Shown one piece after another: positions 8,220-11,753 of a DNA stretch of 11,753 nt. Origin of the DNA: an uncultured Clostridia bacterium. GTDB taxonomy: Bacteria > Bacillota > Clostridia > TANB77 > CAG-508. The position numbers and the translations under genes were made by a program. The stretch's first letter is position 1, and the number at the start of each line of letters is the position of its first letter. The notes below the pieces were generated by a model. It was not told where the DNA came from. It worked only from the letters and a program-made list of their open reading frames with translations, and searched no databases. The stretch is from contig CAKPRW010000048.1 of assembly GCA_934183045.1 (NCBI GenBank), forward strand, positions 1 to 11,753. The letters run 5' to 3'.

Positions 8220-9449
8220 ATGATAATAGAACAATTAATTTTTACATTTATTTCATTTGCTATTTTTGTGTATATGTTTTTTAGGATGATAAAAAGTAAT
8301 GATACGACTTATGTTGCATTGTTAGTTCTAGAGGCATTGGGAATAGCGTTAAATTTTGTGGAAGTATTATTTGGAATTAAATTAAATATGCTATTTTTAA
8401 TACTAAAATATGTATTTTCAATTTTATTACCTATAATAGTAATTATTTTAGAAAAGAATTATGTATCGTTATATGAATTAGTAAATATTTCTAACGCCAA
8501 TATAAATATGGTGGTTGGGGATACCAAAAAAGCTAAGAAATTATTGCTAAAAGTATTAGATAGAAATCCTAATAGTTATAAGGCACATGTAATGCTAGCT
8601 AAAATTTTTGAACAAGAAGGTGGAATGAGAAAAGCTATAGATGAGTATGTACAAGCTATAGATTTAAATAAACAAGATTATGAATCATATTATAAAGTTT
8701 CAGATTTATTAAATAAATTAGATAGAAAAGAAGAAGCAAGTCAAATGTTATTTAATTTATTGAATAAAAAGCCGGATATGTATGAAGCTTCAGAGTTATT
8801 AGGAAGTATATTGATAGAAAAAGAAATGTATAAGGAAGCTGCAAATGTATATCAAGAAGCATTAAAATATAATCCTGTAAGTTTTGAATTACATTACAAT
8901 TTAGGTATTGTATATACAATGCTAAACGATTTCCAAAGTGCTAAAATTGCTTATGAAAAAGCAGCGGAAATAAATTCACTTTCATATAATTCAAAATATT
9001 CATTGGCACAGATAGCGTTAATATATAAAGAATTAGAAGAAGCTGAAAAAAGATTTTTAGAAGTGGTTGAAGATGAAGAATTATCTGCAGATGCATATTA
9101 TGAATTAGCTAAGATTTCTTTAATAAAAATGGATAAGGATACAGCAATAAGATATATAAATACAGCAATTGATATAAATAGTAAAAAAATAGTAAAAAGA
9201 GTAAAAGAAGATCCTGCATTCATACCGATAATGGCTAAAATATCTATTCCATTTAACTTAGAGGGAGATGAAACTACAAAATTACAACAAAAAGAGACAA
9301 AGGCGAAGGAGCACTTAGAAGAAATGTGCGAGATAACTAGACATTTAAGTTATAGTGATATTAAATTATTGAAAAAAGATGCTAAAAAAAGAGAAGAAAA
9401 AAGCCAAGCACAAGAAAAAGAAGATATAGAAAATAAATATAGAGAATAG
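8220..9449 (+). CDS. TPR-repeat membrane protein of unknown function
   Basis: This is a 409-residue protein. Residues 1 to ~78 contain three hydrophobic segments (about 4-22, 31-50 and 55-76). A long cytoplasmic-looking region follows, made of tandem tetratricopeptide repeats from ~95 to ~315, with repeated A-x-x-x-Y/F...A-x-x-x-P/N-type helix pairs such as AVNV/AANVYQEALKYNP and AKIAYEKAAEINS. The last ~70 residues are highly charged and rich in Lys and Glu. TPR arrays bind partner proteins, so this is likely a membrane-tethered scaffold, but the partner is unknown. AGAGGA at 8205-8210 sits 9 nt before the ATG. The gene has its own promoter upstream and a hairpin downstream, so it appears to be a one-gene unit. 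I do not recognise a named orthologue. Confidence 0.75.
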   Translation: MIIEQLIFTFISFAIFVYMFFRMIKSNDTTYVALLVLEALGIALNFVEVLFGIKLNMLFLILKYVFSILLPIIVIILEKNYVSLYELVNISNANINMVVGDTKKAKKLLLKVLDRNPNSYKAHVMLAKIFEQEGGMRKAIDEYVQAIDLNKQDYESYYKVSDLLNKLDRKEEASQMLFNLLNKKPDMYEASELLGSILIEKEMYKEAANVYQEALKYNPVSFELHYNLGIVYTMLNDFQSAKIAYEKAAEINSLSYNSKYSLAQIALIYKELEEAEKRFLEVVEDEELSADAYYELAKISLIKMDKDTAIRYINTAIDINSKKIVKRVKEDPAFIPIMAKISIPFNLEGDETTKLQQKETKAKEHLEEMCEITRHLSYSDIKLLKKDAKKREEKSQAQEKEDIENKYRE

Positions 9450-9505
9450 GATGAAAGAAAAAGACAAAAATAAAACAAAATTAAATAGTTACAATTATTT
9501 TGATA

Positions 9506-9560
9506 TGAACCCAAAATGTTAAAGGAAACATGGAGGGTTCACTTTATTTTGTAATTTTTC
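9506..9560 (+). terminator. Probable terminator after the TPR gene
   Basis: TGAACCC (9506-9512) pairs with GGGTTCA (9535-9541). Inside this, ATGTT (9516-9520) pairs with AACAT (9527-9531), leaving a symmetrical three-by-three internal loop and a six-base apical loop. A T-rich tail (CTTTATTTTGTAATTTTTC) follows. The T-run is interrupted, so an unrelated structured RNA element is possible. Confidence 0.5.
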
Positions 9561-9598
9561 TTAGGCTATAAATATTCATTTGCAAATTTAAATTAATA

Positions 9599-9637
9599 TT
9601 TACAAATAATAAACAATAAAATTACATATAATATAAT
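9599..9637 (+). promoter_or_regulatory. Possible mother-cell sporulation promoter (sigma-E/K-like -10) before dpaA
   Basis: CATATAATA at 9625-9633 fits the sigma-K -10 pattern CATAnnnTA and is close to the sigma-E pattern. In Bacillus, dpaA is expressed in the mother cell under sigma-K. However, no AC lies at the right distance upstream. The same bases also contain TATAAT with TTTACA (9599-9604) 22 nt away, which is too far for sigma-A. The region is so AT-rich that chance matches are likely. Confidence 0.25.
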
Positions 9638-9664
9638 AAATTATAAAAGAAAGAAGGTTTTATT

Positions 9665-10549
9665 GTGGGGACTAATATTGCGATTGTAGGTGGAGATTTA
9701 AGAATTATAAAGTTAGCAAATATGCTTGCAAATGATGGAAACTTAGTATATACTTATGGAATAGAAAAAGCTGAAGAGCTGAAAAATAATAAAAATATAA
9801 TTTTTTGCGACAAATTAAGTAAAGCAATTAGAGAAGATGTAGAAGTGGTTATTGGACCAATACCATTTTCGAGCAATGGAAAAGATATAAATACACCATT
9901 TAGTGATAAAGAAATATCAATTAGAGAATTATTACATTATTTAAATGCTAAAATACTAATAGCTGGAAGCATTACGCCAGAAATATATGATTTAGCAAAT
10001 GATGAATATATAGAAATAATAGATATTATGAAACGAGAAGAATTAGCAGTACTAAATACAATATCAACAGCAGAAGGTACAATAGAAATTGCAATATCGA
10101 ATACTAATAAAATACTTCATGGAAGCGAAGTATTGATATTAGGATTTGGAAGAATAGGAAAAGTCTTAGCGAGAAAAATGGCTGGGTTATCAGCAAAAGT
10201 TACGTGTGCTGCAAGAAAAGACGAAGATTTAGCCTGGATAAAAGCATATGGACATATCGGAACAAACATAAATAATGTAGGAGAAAACTTATCAAAATAT
10301 GACATTATAATAAATACAGTACCACACTTGATTTTAACTAAAGAAAGATTAAAATATGTAAAAGAAGATTGTCTATTAATAGATTTAGCATCTAATCCAG
10401 GAGGAATTGATAAAAAAGAAGCAAAAAATAGAGGATTAAAATTAATATGGGCATTAGCATTACCAGGAAAAGTAGCACCAATAACAACAGCAGAATTTAT
10501 AAAAGACACAGTATATAATATATTAAAAGAAATATATAAAAATAGTTAA
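9665..10549 (+). CDS. dpaA: Dipicolinate synthase subunit A
   Basis: This 294-residue protein is similar end to end to B. subtilis SpoVFA/DpaA (about 297 residues), which with DpaB makes dipicolinic acid from the lysine-pathway dihydrodipicolinate-type intermediate in the mother cell for loading into the spore. Visible features are an N-terminal IAIVGGDLR, TAEGTIEIAI near 138-147, a Rossmann nucleotide-binding loop GFGRIG at 160-165, and a C-terminal DLASNPGGID followed by LPGKVAPITTA, all as in SpoVFA. The start is GTG at 9665 because AAGAAGG at 9651-9657 is well placed and IAIVGGD then sits at the usual N-terminal position. It overlaps nothing and is followed after 14 nt by uppP, with which it is probably co-transcribed. 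The usual partner dpaB is not next to it. Its presence suggests the organism can form spores. Confidence 0.9.
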   Translation: MGTNIAIVGGDLRIIKLANMLANDGNLVYTYGIEKAEELKNNKNIIFCDKLSKAIREDVEVVIGPIPFSSNGKDINTPFSDKEISIRELLHYLNAKILIAGSITPEIYDLANDEYIEIIDIMKREELAVLNTISTAEGTIEIAISNTNKILHGSEVLILGFGRIGKVLARKMAGLSAKVTCAARKDEDLAWIKAYGHIGTNINNVGENLSKYDIIINTVPHLILTKERLKYVKEDCLLIDLASNPGGIDKKEAKNRGLKLIWALALPGKVAPITTAEFIKDTVYNILKEIYKNS

Positions 10550-10563
10550 AAAAGGAGAAAGAT

Positions 10564-11415
10564 ATGGTAATAGAAATTATAAAATCAATATTATTTGGAA
10601 TAGTAGAAGGAATCACAGAGTGGCTACCAATTAGTAGTACAGGACATTTGATATTAGTAGAACAATTTGTAAAATTTACAAAAGTATCTCCAGAATTCTG
10701 GAGTATGTTCCAAGTTGTAATTCAATTTGGAGCAATATTAGCAGTAGTGCTTATATATTGGAATAAAATATGGCCGATCACAACAAACAAAGAAAAAGCA
10801 ATCAAAAAAACAGGTATATTATCTTATTTTAATAAAGACATAATGATATTATGGACAAAAATTTTAGTAGCATGTATACCTGCCGCCATAATTGGAATAT
10901 TATTTGATGAAGTATTTGAAAAATTATTTTATAACCCAACATGTATAGCAATTGCCTTAATCATATTTGGAATTGCCTTCATTGTAATAGAAAATCGAAA
11001 CAAAGATAACAATAAAACAAAAGAAAAAAACAACCAAATTACATACAAAGATGCTATACTAATTGGAATCTTTCAACTAATAGCAGCAATCTTTCCTGGA
11101 ACATCAAGATCAGGAGCAACCATCATAGGAGGATTACTAATAGGATTATCAAGAGCAAATGCAGCAGAATTTACATTCTATTTAGCAATACCTACAATGT
11201 TAGGAGCTAGCTTATTAAAACTAGTCAAATTCGGATTTGGATTTACAAGCATAGAACTTATAATATTAATAGTAGGAATGATAGTTTCATTTTTAGTATC
11301 TATGATAGTTATCAAATTCCTAATGAACTACATAAAAAAACACAACTTCAAAATATTTGGATATTACAGAATAGCATTAGGAATTATAGTATTACTATAT
11401 TTCTTAATAAAATAA
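10564..11415 (+). CDS. uppP: Undecaprenyl-diphosphatase (UppP/BacA)
   Basis: This 283-residue integral membrane enzyme removes phosphate from undecaprenyl pyrophosphate so that the lipid carrier can be reused for peptidoglycan and other envelope polymers; extra copies give bacitracin resistance. The first signature EGITEWLPISSTGHL has the catalytic ExxxE acids at Glu15 and Glu19 and His28. The second signature PGTSRSG at 178-184 includes the essential Arg182. Both sit in the re-entrant loops of the family, and about seven hydrophobic segments surround them. The length is slightly above the E. coli protein (273), with the extra residues in a Lys/Asn-rich loop near 145-160. AGGAG at 10553-10557 lies 6 nt before the ATG. 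Being second behind dpaA suggests a supply of lipid carrier during spore cortex synthesis, though housekeeping use is equally possible. Confidence 0.95.
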   Translation: MVIEIIKSILFGIVEGITEWLPISSTGHLILVEQFVKFTKVSPEFWSMFQVVIQFGAILAVVLIYWNKIWPITTNKEKAIKKTGILSYFNKDIMILWTKILVACIPAAIIGILFDEVFEKLFYNPTCIAIALIIFGIAFIVIENRNKDNNKTKEKNNQITYKDAILIGIFQLIAAIFPGTSRSGATIIGGLLIGLSRANAAEFTFYLAIPTMLGASLLKLVKFGFGFTSIELIILIVGMIVSFLVSMIVIKFLMNYIKKHNFKIFGYYRIALGIIVLLYFLIK

Positions 11416-11417
11416 TC

Positions 11418-11458
11418 AAAATTTGCCAAAAGGGCCGGGCCTTTTTGGCAAATTTTTT
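11418..11458 (+). terminator. Strong intrinsic terminator after uppP, copy 2 of the repeat
   Basis: AAAATTTGCCAAAA (11418-11431) pairs with TTTTGGCAAATTTT (11443-11456), and the stem continues through G-T, G-C, G-C and C-G pairs into a tiny CGG loop. The arm ends in six T's. It starts 3 nt after the uppP stop. The A-rich 5' arm makes it potentially bidirectional. Confidence 0.88.
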
Positions 11459-11482
11459 ATGTTTTTTCTATTCTGAATATTA

Positions 11483-11513
11483 TTTACAATAAAAGTATTT
11501 TTTTATCTATAAT
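11483..11513 (+). promoter_or_regulatory. Possible distal (P1) promoter of the rRNA operon
   Basis: TTTACA (11483-11488) and TATAAT (11508-11513) are 19 nt apart, which is longer than ideal. Tandem promoters are common before rRNA operons, but this match could be chance in AT-rich DNA. Confidence 0.3.
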
Positions 11514-11589
11514 TTATATGATAAAATAAAAAAAATTTCTTATATAAAGCTCTGTAAAGACTGATAAAATAAGGATTATAATTATGATG

Positions 11590-11618
11590 AAAAAAACTTT
11601 TAAAAAAATTCAAAAAAA
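11590..11618 (+). promoter_or_regulatory. Phased A-tracts, UP-element-like
   Basis: Three runs of seven A's at 11590-11596, 11602-11608 and 11612-11618 are spaced 12 and 10 bp apart, close to one helical turn, and end 3 bp before the -35 box. Such curved A-tracts bind the RNA polymerase alpha subunit and are typical of the strongest rRNA promoters. Confidence 0.65.
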
Positions 11619-11621
11619 GTA

Positions 11622-11650
11622 TTGACAAAGATAAAAGGTTAATGTATAAT
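11622..11650 (+). promoter_or_regulatory. Consensus sigma-A promoter, probably of a 16S-led rRNA operon
   Basis: TTGACA (11622-11627) and TATAAT (11645-11650) are both perfect, with the ideal 17-nt spacer. This is the best promoter in the window. Together with the A-tracts upstream and the structured leader downstream, it has the form of an rrn promoter. Transcription should begin near 11655-11658. A tRNA or other stable-RNA operon is the alternative. Confidence 0.88.
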
Positions 11651-11654
11651 AAGA

Positions 11655-11753
11655 ATCGTTCCGCACAAAAGGAACAAAAGTACATTGAAAAGTAAACAAT
11701 AAAATCCTTTAGAGAATAAACCGAAGCGGTATAATTCTTTAACCTAAGAATTA
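11655..11753 (+). other. Structured leader of a probable rRNA operon (16S lies beyond the window)
   Basis: There is no ORF here. GTTCC (11658-11662) pairs with GGAAC (11671-11675) at the very start of the transcript. The stretch around ACATTGAAAAGTAAACAA (11682-11699) resembles the TTGAAAACT-type sequences found in Firmicute rRNA leaders. A second hairpin has ACCG/CGGT (11720-11723 with 11727-11730) extended by AGAAT/ATTCT (11713-11717 with 11734-11738). The 16S 5' end is not reached. Confidence 0.6.
11735..11743 (+). promoter_or_regulatory. boxA-like antitermination sequence
   Basis: TTCTTTAAC resembles the boxA of E. coli rrn leaders (core CTCTTTAAC), where NusB and S10 bind so that polymerase can pass through the long non-coding rRNA genes. 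Here it partly overlaps the 3' side of a hairpin. The assignment rests on a short match and its position about 80 nt after the predicted start. Confidence 0.45.

Noticed and set aside
7342..8234. Several minus-strand frames opposite the polA end and the transglycosylase gene.
   Set aside because: Same reason: hydrophobic low-complexity shadows without motifs or ribosome binding sites.
9451..9522. A 23-codon ORF (ATG at 9451, TAA at 9520-9522) starting one base after the TPR gene's stop.
   Set aside because: It has no ribosome binding site at a usable distance, has Lys/Asn-rich composition expected from A-rich DNA, and its end runs into the predicted terminator hairpin.
9578..9587. Perfect 10-bp palindrome ATTTGCAAAT before dpaA as a possible operator.
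   Set aside because: Short AT-rich palindromes are expected by chance in this DNA, and no known regulator motif is matched.
1..11753. Search for CRISPR arrays, insertion sequences, integrases or phage genes.
   Set aside because: I saw no regularly spaced direct repeats, transposase motifs or phage proteins.

Overview
The window is very AT-rich DNA, roughly a quarter G+C by eye. Every supported gene lies on the + strand, and starts are preceded by AGGAG-type ribosome binding sites. A dipicolinate synthase subunit A gene, a Pol I whose proofreading residues are gone, and AGA as the dominant arginine codon point to a low-GC, probably endospore-forming Firmicute of the Clostridia type, perhaps an uncultured gut lineage. 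I cannot name the species.

Bases 1-8071 look like one tightly spaced operon. It holds the 3' end of a NadR-like NMN adenylyltransferase gene, a membrane-anchored spermidine synthase-like gene, two GT-C-type membrane glycosyltransferases, polA (DNA polymerase I) and a membrane-anchored lytic transglycosylase. It ends at a palindrome with a GC-rich centre (8098-8135). A TPR membrane protein follows with its own sigma-A-like promoter. Next comes dpaA, paired with uppP (undecaprenyl-diphosphatase), and then a strong terminator that is a relative of the 8098-8135 palindrome. The last ~140 bases carry a near-perfect sigma-A promoter behind three helically phased A-tracts and a structured leader with a boxA-like sequence. 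This is the layout of a ribosomal RNA operon promoter whose 16S gene would begin just beyond the window.

The main discovery candidate is in the coding. Two otherwise intact genes, the spermidine synthase-like gene and polA, are each broken by one extra C. In both, the zero frame reaches CGG, and dropping that C restores a conserved glycine read as GGA (site C-GGA-A in both). By my reading these are the only two in-frame CGG codons in about 3,640 codons, while CGA and CGU are used as normal arginine codons. The pattern suggests that CGG is unassigned or starved in this organism and that ribosomes pass it by a +1 shift onto GGA. The alternative, two independent sequencing or assembly insertions that both happen to create CGGA, is possible but would be a marked coincidence.
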